Assembly (NCBI RefSeq): GCF_016808335.1
Contig: NC_053147.1
Span: forward strand, 17,904,913 to 17,968,912
DNA from: Panicum virgatum
Lineage: Eukaryota; Streptophyta; Magnoliopsida; Poales; Poaceae
Reading direction: 5' to 3'
DNA: 64,000 bases
Both the position numbers and the translations under genes were made by a program. A model generated the notes under the pieces. That model was not told the origin of the DNA and searched no databases. It saw only the letters and a program-made list of their open reading frames with translations. Positions within the stretch are counted from its first letter, which is position 1. Every line of letters begins with the position of its first letter. This document shows positions 11,120 to 20,479 of the stretch, piece by piece.

Positions 11120-12414
11120 CCAGTGCCGGCCTTAGGATTTTGAAGGCCCTCTGGCAAACTCATCGTGACGCCCCCTCTAGAGTCTAGATCTCATATAAAA
11201 TCTTATAATACATATACGCTATTTCCTTGTAAAGTGAAAATAAATATACTGATATTTTTTTTAATTTAATGTTGGGAACTGAGGTGGCCCTAATACCCAC
11301 TAAGCTGAGGATCTACATATAGGACACACCAACTCACTCTAGGGTTGGTTAGTTTTTTCGACGGCAGATGGGGCAGAGCCTACCAACAGATGAAGCTAGT
11401 TTTCGGGAGACAGAGCCTTCATACGAGAAAGCCTAGACTCTTTGTGATCCCAGGTGGCAGAGCCAAGCTACGATAGAGCCAAGCTACGATAGATCATAAC
11501 GTGTACACTAAGTACTTAGAAAATGGAAGACTAACACTTACAAAACACTTATTACAACACAATAATATTACATAAGAGTACACAACACACCCTCTCTTTG
11601 TGCCTATCTTAGCACTCACCCTTCTCATCTACCATGCTGTTAGATAGATGGCATGGCAAGGAGGGGGTCCTCTATTTATAGGCCAAGGCAGATCATAGGG
11701 TGGTGACATGTGTCCCCCCTTATAGAAAATTCCTAAATATTACAACATTTTCTAATTTATTTATTAATAATTTTATAGTACTCTACGAAAATATCTTCTC
11801 ATTACCTTATAGAGAATACTCTAGAAGGTTGCTTTGCATTCTTCCAACATGTTTGATAATTATCGGGGAACATTGTAGACTAAAACAATAAATTATTTGT
11901 ACTTCTAGTATTAATTTGATAACCATATATTTGCACTCCATAATATACATTGGCTCACAAAAAGATCTTCTTCTGGGGTTTCATGATGCAAAATCATCAA
12001 GACGGTATTGAGATCAATAGTGTCCAATATAGCCTTCTCGATGTTGCACATTGCAAAGCCATCTAATCTTTATTGTGACATAGTTGATCTCAAATAGTTG
12101 TCCAACAATTTTAGTTTTGAGAAACTTTTCTAAGTTGAAGCTACAACCACAGGTACAATTAAGAGGATTCGATAAGCAATCAAAATATTTGGATAGCAAT
12201 CTACAACCATAATAAATTTCAGAATCTCAAGCGATGACGTCAAATAATCTGGCAAAGTTACTTGCATCACCTTTAATGCTTAGCTCTTGGCCTCTTAGAC
12301 TGCGGTCACATGATCACATGGACTGGTCAGTAACCATATTTTACGTATATAATACATACCTGAGCTTGGGCCCTCGGCCGTCGCACATGGTGGCTTACCC
12401 TTAGGGCCCCCATT
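11120..12414 (-). mobile_element. Degenerate hAT-type DNA transposon
   Basis: The left end reads CCAGTGCCGGCCTTAGG and the right end, reversed, AATGGGGGCCCTAAGG: imperfect terminal inverted repeats of a kind common in plant hAT elements. AATGAGAG (11112-11119) and GATGAGAG (12415-12422) form a probable 8-bp target duplication with one mismatch. Inside is a remnant of a hAT transposase C-terminus on the minus strand. A 16-bp direct repeat (GAGCCAAGCTACGATA) sits at about 11460-11492. Confidence 0.6.
11950..12230 (-). pseudogene. hAT (TTF-type) transposase C-terminal remnant
   Basis: Minus-strand reading gives a stretch with CSFNLEKFLKTKIVGQL and, one frame over, NIEKAILDTIDLNTV. Both resemble the end of the dimerisation region of TTF-type zinc-finger hAT transposases. 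The two pieces are in different frames and stops interrupt them, so this is a relic. No N-terminal zinc finger or catalytic region is visible. Confidence 0.55.
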
Positions 12415-13037
12415 GATGAGAGCATGGCGAATCTGTTTGCGGCCGCCATGCTCGGGATCTCCTGTCTCGACCTCTCACCGTGGCGCCGTGGAGAGAGACG
12501 ACGAGCGCAGGGAGAGCCCGAAGTTGTCGGCGGTCTGGTGGTTCAGCAGCATCGTCGTGCTCTCAGCGCCGTGCCGCTGTGGTAGACCCCTCAACCCCGA
12601 CTCCGAGCCGATCTTCTTGCCACAATGCTGCGGAGGAAGACGCATACGGGGTAGAAGATCCAGAGATGACCCTGATAATGGGCTCGGACTCTTCATTTCC
12701 ATCTCGGCGATGACCCATGCCCGCACCGTCGGGCTCAGGGCACGGGGTGCCATGACTAGTGAGCGAGTGAGAAAGAGAGAGGAAGAGAGTAGCGGAGGGG
12801 ATGGGTCGGAGAAATGGGGCACGAGCGAGCATGGGAGAGGAGGGAGGAAGAGAGCAAGGAGGCCTGGGAGGGGAGGGGACGGGGATGGAGAAATGCGGCA
12901 CGAGCGAGCGTGGGAGAGGAGGACGGAGGAGGAGGGATGGGGAGATCGAGGCTTGGGTGGGGAGGGGAAGCACGTCATGGCACCACCGCTCGCCTGTTTC
13001 CCACCGGCCGCCTAGGCCGGCGATCCCCGCGTAGCCA
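12415..13037. repeat. GC-rich repeat unit, copy 2, with G/A-rich extension
   Basis: The first ~230 bases repeat 10760-11010. The rest is a purine-rich stretch (12760-12965) of GGGGAGG-like units, then a short unit starting CACCACCGCTCGCCTG that recurs after the solo LTR at about 14761-14905. An open frame of 200 codons crosses it, but Arg/Gly-rich composition and open frames on other strands argue against coding. Confidence 0.5.
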
Positions 13038-13042
13038 CCATG

Positions 13043-14755
13043 TGAAAGCATCTGGGCTCCTAATTCGAGTTTTGGTAATTAATGACAACGAATTGTAGAC
13101 TAACAATTTCATTTGAGATGATGAGCATAGGTTGGTGCACGAGTGAATAGGATTTTATTGTGATCATGTGACGTTTTGGAGATGATGTGCCAAACGCGGG
13201 CTCAAGGCAAAGGTATAATATAGAGCTTTTCTTTTGCCGGTCATAAGGTGTTTAGTGGATGAAATATGACCGGATTTGTTGGACAGCCGTACTATCAAGA
13301 GGGGTTTTTGCACTCATGCTTGGCGGGTCTCTAGTGCCACTTTGCTCAAAATGTCTAGATGCATGCATGAGGGCTAACTTCGTTTTGAAAAGTTTGAAAA
13401 TGGGATCAAAACTTTGTGCTGACTGCCTAAGGACGGACGGTCCGGCCCAGATGGGCGGACGGTCCGCCATACCTTGTGAGAATCGTCTAGAGACATGGTT
13501 GTCTCTGGTGGGAATTAAAATTGAAGGGCGGACGGTCCTGCTCTGTTGGGCGGACGGTCTGCTGGTATAAATCTAAATCGTCCAGAGAGGGTGTTGTCCC
13601 TGGTTGCGCTGATGGCTTGAACGGCGGACGGTCCGCCCCTGAGGCGCGGACGGTCCGCCGGTCACTTGACAAAATGACCAGACACGTTTTGGGTCTCTGG
13701 TGGAATTTGAGGATGAACAGCGGACGGTCCGCCCCTGGGGCGCGGACGGTCTGTCGGTCAGTTTGAAAAAACGTCCAGAGATGATTTCTGTCTCTCGTGG
13801 GTTGGAACTTTGAACCGCGGACGGTCCGCCCCTAGAGCGCGGACGGTCCGCCAGTGCTGTAACATCTAGTTCTGACACACAATTATTGCACTCTGACTCA
13901 CTGGTTTATAAAGGCGGACAGTCCGGTTTTTTAACCGCGGACGGTCCGCGATTACGTAGAAAAGAGTGTAACGGCTAGTTTTTGAGGGGATCTCTATATA
14001 TACTCATTGGCCGGCCTTGGGGAGGCTCTCTTGGCCATTTAGACTGCATACTTGACTCTTTAGAGCTGAGCCTTCCCTCTCTCACACTTCCTTGCTTAGA
14101 GATTGCATTTTTGAGAGTGTGAGAGCATCCTAGTGCATTGCATCAAGAGTTTGAGCTTTGTGGCACTAGAAAAACTTCAAGCAAGCCTTATCGACTTGTT
14201 ATTCTTGGGAGTTGCCGCTCCCTAGACGGCTTGGAGAAGTGGATTTCGTGGAGCACCTCCAAGGAGATTGTTGAGGAGCCCCGATTTCGGTTGTGAGAGG
14301 TCTTGTGCTCACCTCACTGGAGTGGTGGAGAGCAACTCTAGTGGAATCGAGGTTTGGAGCGGTTCTTTGATTCAAGCCGGCTCAAGATCAAGATGTCTCT
14401 TGATAGAGGAGCGGTTGATTCTTGGAATCCACCTCAACGTGGATTAGGGGTGACTGGCGGTTGATTCTTGGAATCCACCTCAACGTGGATTAGGGGTGAC
14501 TGGCAAGTCATTGACACCACGGGAAAAAGTTCATGTGTTCAAGCTCGGTTACTTCTCTTGCTCATTTTGATTATCGCATTTACTTTACTAGAGTTTGTTT
14601 TGTATCTTGTCACCCTAGGTTGCAAACCCAAACTCTAGTAAATTGTAGCATGACATAGGGCTCTCTTGTGTTACTAATTAAATTTCTCTAGTGTTTGTGA
14701 TTTTAGTTTTAAACCGCCTATTCACCCCTCTCTAGTTGGTGTTCTTGATCCTACA
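13043..14755 (+). mobile_element. Solo Sirevirus LTR
   Basis: Starts TGAAAGCATCTGGGC and ends TTGATCCTACA. CCATG is present immediately before (13038-13042) and after (14756-14760), a perfect 5-bp target duplication, with no internal region. It is the same superfamily of LTR as the one at 1-1382, in opposite orientation, and gives the full LTR length (1,713 bp). It has its own array of 13-bp near-palindromes (13432-13955), a TATA box at 13995-14002 and a 46-bp tandem duplication at about 14412-14503. Confidence 0.92.
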
Positions 14756-14760
14756 CCATG

Positions 14761-15060
14761 GCGCCACCGATCACCTGCTCCCGACCCGCCGCCAGCCTGC
14801 CACATGCGCTGCCCAAGCCAGCAGTCCCCGCGTGGCCGCCATGGTGCCACCACTCGCCTGCTCCCTACCCGCCGCTCAGGCCTGCGGTCCCCGCGCCTCC
14901 TGCAAGGTGCAGGTAGGAAGGGATGGAGGGGACCGGAGCTTAAAGCCGTAGACGCATCGGCGTCCATATATCCTCTCTGTACGTATCCAGGGTCTGACAA
15001 TGGGCCCGAGGGGCTGGGATACATAGAAAATGGCAAGGACTAGAGAGTCCAACAATTATA
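14761..15060. repeat. Degenerate ~75-bp tandem units, interrupted by the solo LTR
   Basis: Units of the form CACCACTCGCCTGCTCCC followed by GCCG-rich sequence and CCCCGCG occur once before the solo LTR (about 12980-13042) and about twice after it (to about 14905). After that comes ordinary AT-richer sequence. No gene is recognised. Confidence 0.5.
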
Positions 15061-15442
15061 ATGTCATATTTCAGAATACCTAAATTGTAATGGTTTGGAT
15101 TAAAAAAACCATTGTTTTTTCGTGTTCATCACAAAATTTTGAGTTAGATTCAGACGGATATGATTCAGTGCCCTGCTCTGCAGGACGCCGGCACCACCAT
15201 CAAAGCCTAGTTCCATCGCACGAGTGAGTACTCAAGATGTATATGATACGATCTCCTCAACCTGTAATTCCGTGTTAGTAACTCATCAACTTACACTACT
15301 ACGTCTAGTACAGTAATTTTTTCCCTCAAGCCTTTGTTGTTCATATATATTCATCAGGTGCGGGAGATCGGTACATGCAGCACCACCACCCCTGTCCCCT
15401 GCCCTTTAATTTGTTTACAGCCCGGCCGCCCCATCGTCTAGC

Positions 15443-16150
15443 TCAGTGCGCGTGCGGCCCGACGGGCAGTTTCGCCTGGTGCGCCCCGGCGTGCTGCACG
15501 GCGACGGCGATGTTGAGAACGTTGTCGACGAGGCGGTAGACGTTCCGCTGCATGGCGGCGAAGGGCGACTGGATGTCCGGGAAGTCGGCGAAGGCGTCGC
15601 TGCAGCCGTCGGCGCTCGTGACGGCGCCCGACACCTGGACATTGAGGTCCAAGTCTGTGCCCTCGTTGGCCTCGACCAGCTGCCGCGTCTCCTCCAGCGA
15701 CTGCACCACGCTGTCGTACGCGTCACGGCAAGTGTCGGTGATGGACGCCATCGGCCCGGCCGCGCGCGTCCTCGCCTTGTACTCCTCCACCCGGAGCTTG
15801 GCCTCCCTCGCCTTGTCCGACGCCACGCGGATCGACGCCAGCAGCAGCTGCCGGGGCGTCGCCACGCCGGGGAGCTTCGTCAGTCTCCAGCACATCGTCC
15901 TGAAGTGCACCTGCGTGCATGCAAAAGAAATCCAACAATTAATTAATTGATTGATTAATTGATTAATTAATTAATTAATCTGCATGCAAGCACAGGCTGC
16001 TACCTGGTTGCATGCCGTCGCGAGCTCGTCGCCGCCGATCAACACGTGGTGGTCGAAGACGGCGACGCGGCTCATGCGGCCCTCGACGGCGGCCGCGGAG
16101 GAGAGGAGGAGGAGGAGGAGGCTGAGGGAGGTGGCGATGAACCGCTCCAT
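15443..16150 (-). CDS. Pectin methylesterase/invertase inhibitor domain protein, copy 1 (2 exons)
   Basis: Exon 1 is 16150-16004 (49 codons) and exon 2 15910-15443, joined across a 93-bp GT-AG intron in phase 0, giving 204 residues. The start is the first ATG after the TATA box. Residues 1-22 form a Leu/Ala-rich signal peptide ending near AAAVEG, so the product should be secreted to the cell wall. Four cysteines at 47, 56, 110 and 152 show the PMEI/invertase inhibitor pattern, with the first pair eight residues apart (ACNQVHFRTMC) and the others in TCRDAYDSV and GCSDAF. The family is a four-helix bundle that blocks pectin methylesterase or acid invertase; which target applies cannot be read from sequence. 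The intron consists largely of an AATT/GATT simple repeat. Confidence 0.88.
15937..15980. repeat. TTAA/TTGA simple repeat filling the PMEI-1 intron
   Basis: Tandem AATT-type tetramers with GATT variants. It lies within the 93-bp intron and is absent from the intron of the second copy. Confidence 0.8.
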
Positions 16151-16296
16151 GGTAGTATGTGTCGTGCTCGTTTGTCTTTGACCGCCCTCGATGATAAATT
16201 TGTTCAGAGGTGGGGAGGGCGGTCTGAGAAAGGAGACACGAAGGCGGAGAGAGAATACACAGGTTGGTGGTTCTGCCGGCCTCCTACCGGGTTTGG

Positions 16297-16304
16297 TTTA
16301 TATA
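16297..16304 (-). promoter_or_regulatory. TATA box of PMEI gene 1
   Basis: TATATAAA on the minus strand, 147 bp upstream of the start codon. It is matched by an identical box at the same place in the second copy. Confidence 0.7.
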
Positions 16305-16375
16305 GGAGAGATGGTGCAGGAGGACACAGCTTGGCCATGGCCTTTCCTTAGTTCTGGTGGTTCCCCGGCATAGTC

Positions 16376-16911
16376 TAACGAGGTTCAAACTTCTCAAGTT
16401 CTTATCTTAAAATGGGCTTGCTATGCTATGATCGATCCCTGACGTGTCTTGAAAAGTCATCAAGAATAACATCTTTGAAAAAAAAACCTCATGTAAGATG
16501 CAGCTTTAATTTAGAAAAGTCATAACTGAAATAAACATGTTCTTAGACACCGTCTCGTACTTGTATAGTGACTACCATACACTTGCAGTGGTCCTCTCTG
16601 TCTTCGACGTGGTGAGGAGGGTGGTATCTCAATTTATATTGTATATAAATACAGGAATAAAGAGTGCTTGAGATTTCTCAACCTCTTATATTAGTCTAAT
16701 ACCTTAGAAATATGTCAAAAATACAATAGCAATTCGAAAGCATACTTCGTTAGTTAAACTTCTTCACCATCTTCTCGTTGTATTGCAATATTGTCATTGT
16801 TAATTTCCTTGCAACATCACCATGTAAGAACTTCATGATGTAACATAAAAATTGATTTTTCTCATATTCTGAAATCCTTGGATAAACCCATCGCCTCACA
16901 TGTCTATGGTT
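16376..16911. other. Intergenic, AT-rich, no gene recognised
   Basis: Upstream flank of PMEI gene 1 beyond the duplicated block. No open frame of interest and no clear inverted-repeat element. Confidence 0.5.
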
Positions 16912-16914
16912 TTA

Positions 16915-17469
16915 GGGGGTATTTGAATCCAAGTGCTAATGCCTCCAAATGCTAAAAATTTTAGCACTATTCTATCCAAATGGGAGTGCTAATTGGATGG
17001 GCTAAGAGCATCTCCAAAAGTTTGTTATATTCTACTTAGCAAATCTTGTGATTTGCCAACTCTCAAAATTATTTGCCAAGTAAAAAACAGTTCGATCTCC
17101 AATAGTTTGCTATTTCGGACTTGGCAAAATGAAAAAAAGGCAATAGGCAGCATGCAAGCAGGGAGAAGACTTTATTTTCGTGGTCAGTATGCAGCATGCA
17201 AGCAAGGAGAGGATTTGCCAAGCCCTTTTCCAAGTTGCCATATATGCGCGGTGAGGGAGGGTTTTTGCCAAGTTGTCATATTTTGCCAAGTTGTTTGCCA
17301 AACTGTTGGAGGAGTGTTTTAAGCATTTTTGCCAAAAATCAAGGATTCCAACTCCATTTGCCAAACTGTTGCAGATGCTCTAAAATTTAGCCAAGACTTA
17401 AAAAGTTCAGAAAAGTTATAAACTGCTAATAAAGTTTAGCACTCAGCTTTAGCCCATCCAAACATATCC
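16915..17469. mobile_element. Tourist-like MITE (outer element)
   Basis: Imperfect terminal inverted repeats (GGGGGTATTTGAATCC at the left; GGATATGTTTGGATGG reading in from the right). TTA direct repeats flank it (16912-16914 and 17470-17472). TTA targets are typical of PIF/Harbinger-derived Tourist elements. A second MITE is inserted inside. Confidence 0.72.
17006..17380. mobile_element. MITE nested in the Tourist-like element
   Basis: Ends GAGCATCTCCAAAAGTTTG and, reversed, GAGCATCTGCAACAGTTTG, with TAA direct repeats at 17003-17005 and 17381-17383. It carries no coding sequence. Internally AT-rich with repeated TTTGCCAA motifs. Confidence 0.8.
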
Positions 17470-17518
17470 TTATTCTTTTTAGAGAATAGATTCACCTATT
17501 TTATTGAGAATAAAATAA

Positions 17519-18070
17519 AGAGTAAAATGCATAGAAGGTCCTTGAATTTAGCTCGTAGTGTCATATAGGTCCCTATACTTTCAAAATACATATTCAGGTC
17601 CGCAAACTTAGTAATTGTGTCATGTGAAGTCCAAACTATCATTTTTAAGTTATAAAGCTGAAGTATTTATGCTGATGTGGAACTTACGTGTGGATCCAAA
17701 CTTTACTTTTAAATCTTAGCACTCAACTCTTATATTTCAAAGTTTTCTAAAAAAATTTGTTTCAAAAATTTATGTTTGAATATTTTTTCCAATGTTTCCT
17801 CAATTTTTAATTTCCTATTTTTTTACAAAATCTGTCATATGAGTTTTATTTTCCTGCAAAATTTTTATACACGTTTTTTAATAATATTTTACATGTATAC
17901 ATTTGTATTTGAATAAATTATATAACTTTAGATTTAGTTTAAGCAATAGTGATTTGTACCTGACGTGACACTATTAACAAGTTTAAGGATTTGAATATGC
18001 ATTTTGAAAGTTTGAGGATCTAGGTGACACCCCGAGCCAAGTTTAAGATCCGACAGTGTATTTTTACTCT
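17519..18070. mobile_element. MITE with AGAGTAAAA termini
   Basis: Terminal inverted repeats AGAGTAAAATGCA and, reversed from the right, AGAGTAAAAATACAC, with sub-terminal similarity (GCTCG in both arms). Flanks AAAATAA and AAAATGA may be a decayed target duplication. Superfamily not assigned. Confidence 0.65.
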
Positions 18071-18235
18071 AAAATGAATATCCGATAAACGTTTAAAGAG
18101 CCACTGTATTCGAGGTGTACCCACCAAAAAGAGCAAGCGTATATCTGAGAGCGCCCACCAGTGCAAAACGTATCTCCATAACTCCACGCAACTAGTAAAA
18201 TACTACTTTTATCCTTTTTAAGTTGTGTGTTTTAA

Positions 18236-18477
18236 GAGCAAGGTTAATAATTTAATCTGTTGTTGGCCGTAAGAATTATTATAGTCTACCTCTCAGCCTA
18301 TTAGTATAGTTGTTTAGTCCTTCATCATTAATATATGGCCCACCTGTCTCTCTCACAAAGTTTCTTGGTTACTGTGTCGAAGTGGGCTGTAAGGGTACAG
18401 CCCGCTTCTTCTCTTTCCTCTATTTTCTCCTCCATCTCAGCACTTAGCCTGCTTACAGCCTGCTATAATACTTGCTC
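18236..18477. mobile_element. MITE with GAGCAAG termini
   Basis: Inverted repeats GAGCAAGGTTAATA and, reversed, GAGCAAGTATTATAGC, flanked by TAA at 18233-18235 and 18478-18480. No coding capacity. The 3-bp TAA target suggests a PIF/Harbinger-type origin. Confidence 0.68.
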
Positions 18478-18884
18478 TAACTGGACTAGGACCGATCAAC
18501 TATTTATATTCTCTACTTCTGACAGGCGGACCAACCAGTTTGTCTTAAACAAATCTGATTTACAGTAATTAATCTGCATCCTGATACCAGCATGCAAGTA
18601 TCATATGAGTGATGAACTGGATTATGACATGAAATTCATGCTAGTTGAACTAGACCTTGAACTGACTGTCGTTTCCTTGTATTGGATCGAACATTCACAT
18701 TTTGGCTTAAACACGCGAATATTTGTGGAAGTGAAATGGATGTTCTTTTGGAGGCTCAATGCCACACAACCAATAAAGGAAAAGCAACAGATGTCGATGA
18801 TATCAAGTTTCTTCGGTAACTGTCATAACTCTCAATTCTTTCGGTGGTTGTCGATTGTTCTCAAGATCACGAAAATATTGGGTC
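18478..18884. other. Intergenic sequence, no gene recognised
   Basis: A 118-codon open frame (18605-18961) runs through it but has no recognisable motif and enters the duplicated 3' flank of PMEI gene 2. I do not call it. Confidence 0.45.
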
Positions 18885-19147
18885 AGATTGGTTTCGTGCC
18901 CCTGCCCCGGCACCATCATCATCAGTTTCATCGCAGCAGTGAGTGCTCAAGATGTATATGATACGAGCTCAACCTGTAATTCCGTGTTAGTAACCTCATC
19001 AAGTTACATTACAACTACTACGTAGTAGTACGTTTTTTTTTCTCAAGCCTTTGTTGTTCCGGTGCGGAACATCGGGGCACCACCACCACCACCACCACCC
19101 TCGCCCTCTCTTTTAGCCCCGGCCGGCTAGTCCGGCTCACTCGCTCA

Positions 19148-19847
19148 TCAGTGCACGTGCGGGCCGAGCGGTTTCGCCCGGTGTGCCTTGCCCTGCTGCA
19201 CGACGGCGGCGATGTTGAGGACGTTGTCGACGATGCGGAAGACGTTCTGCTGCATGGCGGCGAAGGGCGACTTGATCTCCGGGAAGTCCGCGAAGGCGTC
19301 CTTGCACTCGTCGGCGTGCGTGACGGCGTCCGACACCTTGAAGTTGAGGTCGCCCGAGTCTGTGCCCCTGGCCTCGACCAGCTGCCGCGTCTCCTCCAGC
19401 GACTGCACCACGCTGTCGTACCCTTCGCGGCAGGTGTCGGTGATAGACTTCATGGGGCCGGCCGCGTGCGTCCTCGCGTACTCCTCCACCCGGAGCTTGG
19501 CCTCCCTCGCCTTGTCCGACGCCACGCGGATCGACGCCAGCAGCAGCTGCCGGGGCGTCGCCACGCCGGGGAGCTTCGTGAAGCCCCGGCATATCGCCTT
19601 GAAGCGCACCTGCATATATATCAATTCGATCTCATCATCCATGGAATCTACCGCCCTATCCAAGAAGAATCTACCGTCCGGTGCCTACCTGGTCGCATAT
19701 CCTTGGTAGCTCGCCGCCGCCGGTCAGCACGTGGTTCGTGGGCACGCTGTTGTGGAAGACGGCGGCAGGGCCCATGCGGCCCTCGACGGCGGCCGCGGAG
19801 GCGAGGAGGAGGAGGAGGCCGAGGGAGGCGCCGATGAACCGCTCCAT
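19148..19847 (-). CDS. Pectin methylesterase/invertase inhibitor domain protein, copy 2 (2 exons)
   Basis: Exon 1 is 19847-19689 (53 codons) and exon 2 19609-19148, separated by a 79-bp GT-AG intron at the same phase-0 site as copy 1, giving 206 residues. It opens with a hydrophobic signal peptide (MERFIGASLGLLLLLASAAA). The four family cysteines are at 51, 60, 113 and 155. The block from LTKLPG/FTKLPG through LRVEEY is almost identical to copy 1. The N-terminal mature segment and the region after the third cysteine differ most, including short indels. The gene lies on the same strand as the polygalacturonase-like gene, whose stop codon is about 630 bp upstream of this start codon. Probably secreted; target enzyme unknown. 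Confidence 0.88.
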
Positions 19848-19991
19848 GGTATTATGTGTTGTGCTCGTTTCTCTTCGACCGCCCTCGACGATTTATTTGC
19901 TCGGAGGTGTGGAGGGCGATCTGTGGGAAAGGAGGCACCAAGGCTGGGAGAATGCACAGGTTGATGGTTCTGCCTCCTTACCGGCGTCTGC

Positions 19992-19999
19992 TTTATATA
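19992..19999 (-). promoter_or_regulatory. TATA box of PMEI gene 2
   Basis: TATATAAA on the minus strand, 145 bp upstream of the start codon, in a context like that of copy 1. Confidence 0.7.
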
Positions 20000-20095
20000 A
20001 GAAAGGCGAGTGGAGGTAGACACAGGTTGGACATGGCCTTTCCTTTGTTTCGGTGGCTCCGCGCCATGGTCGCGCCTTGATTTTAGGCTCCCCGC

Positions 20096-20479
20096 CCTAA
20101 ACATAGCTTGTGTTGCCAACCTGCCATTTGATTCTGCGCCAACTAAAACGATCGGTCGATCGAAGCATTCAAGCCTTGTATTGGTATGCTCTGAACATAC
20201 TCAAGCCCTATGGCACAAGAATCCCGATCTTACGCAAAAATGGTAATTTAACCTGATTAATCACAGAAAGATAGGCAATCTTAGCTGAAAGTGTATCCGG
20301 TTACAGAAAGCCAAACTTGGCAGCAACACGGCTCTTCAGTTCACACTTCACACAGATATCTGCACTGATCGATGGCTAGGCTAAGAAAAAGAACGGAAAC
20401 CTAGTTCCAAGATCCAAAGCAGCAACTGCTCCTCTTTATGAGATCTTAGAACAACATTAACTGGCCAAGCACCAGGAAT
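20096..20479. other. Short intergenic region between PMEI gene 2 and the polygalacturonase-like gene
   Basis: Holds the 3' UTR of the polygalacturonase-like gene and the distal promoter of PMEI gene 2. No separate element or gene is visible. Confidence 0.55.

Larger units (their letters stand above)
15150..16375 (-). repeat. Segmental duplication, copy 1 (contains PMEI gene 1)
   Basis: Coding region, intron position, promoter and about 250 bases of 3' flank are shared with 18885-20095. The shared 3' flank includes CTCAAGATGTATATGATACG and ACCTGTAATTCCGTGTTAGT in both copies. The two copies are about 3.7 kb apart in the same orientation. Confidence 0.85.
18885..20095 (-). repeat. Segmental duplication, copy 2 (contains PMEI gene 2)
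   Basis: Second copy of the block at 15150-16375, including promoter and 3' flank. Confidence 0.85.

Noticed and set aside
10752..11163. Several overlapping open frames of 66-113 codons on both strands
   Set aside because: All arise from high GC content. The second copy of the same DNA (12415 onward) does not keep any one frame.
11270..11850. Possible solo LTR (TGTTGGGAA ... TTCCAACA) within the hAT element
   Set aside because: The 8-bp inverted ends fit, but there is no 5-bp target duplication (TTTAA versus TGTTT).
12413..13015. 200-codon open frame on the plus strand
   Set aside because: Arg/Gly/Glu-rich, crosses a purine-rich tandem region, with frames of similar length open on the other strand; no domain.
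18605..18961. 118-codon open frame between the MITEs and PMEI gene 2
   Set aside because: No motif, and its 3' part is the duplicated non-coding flank of the PMEI genes.
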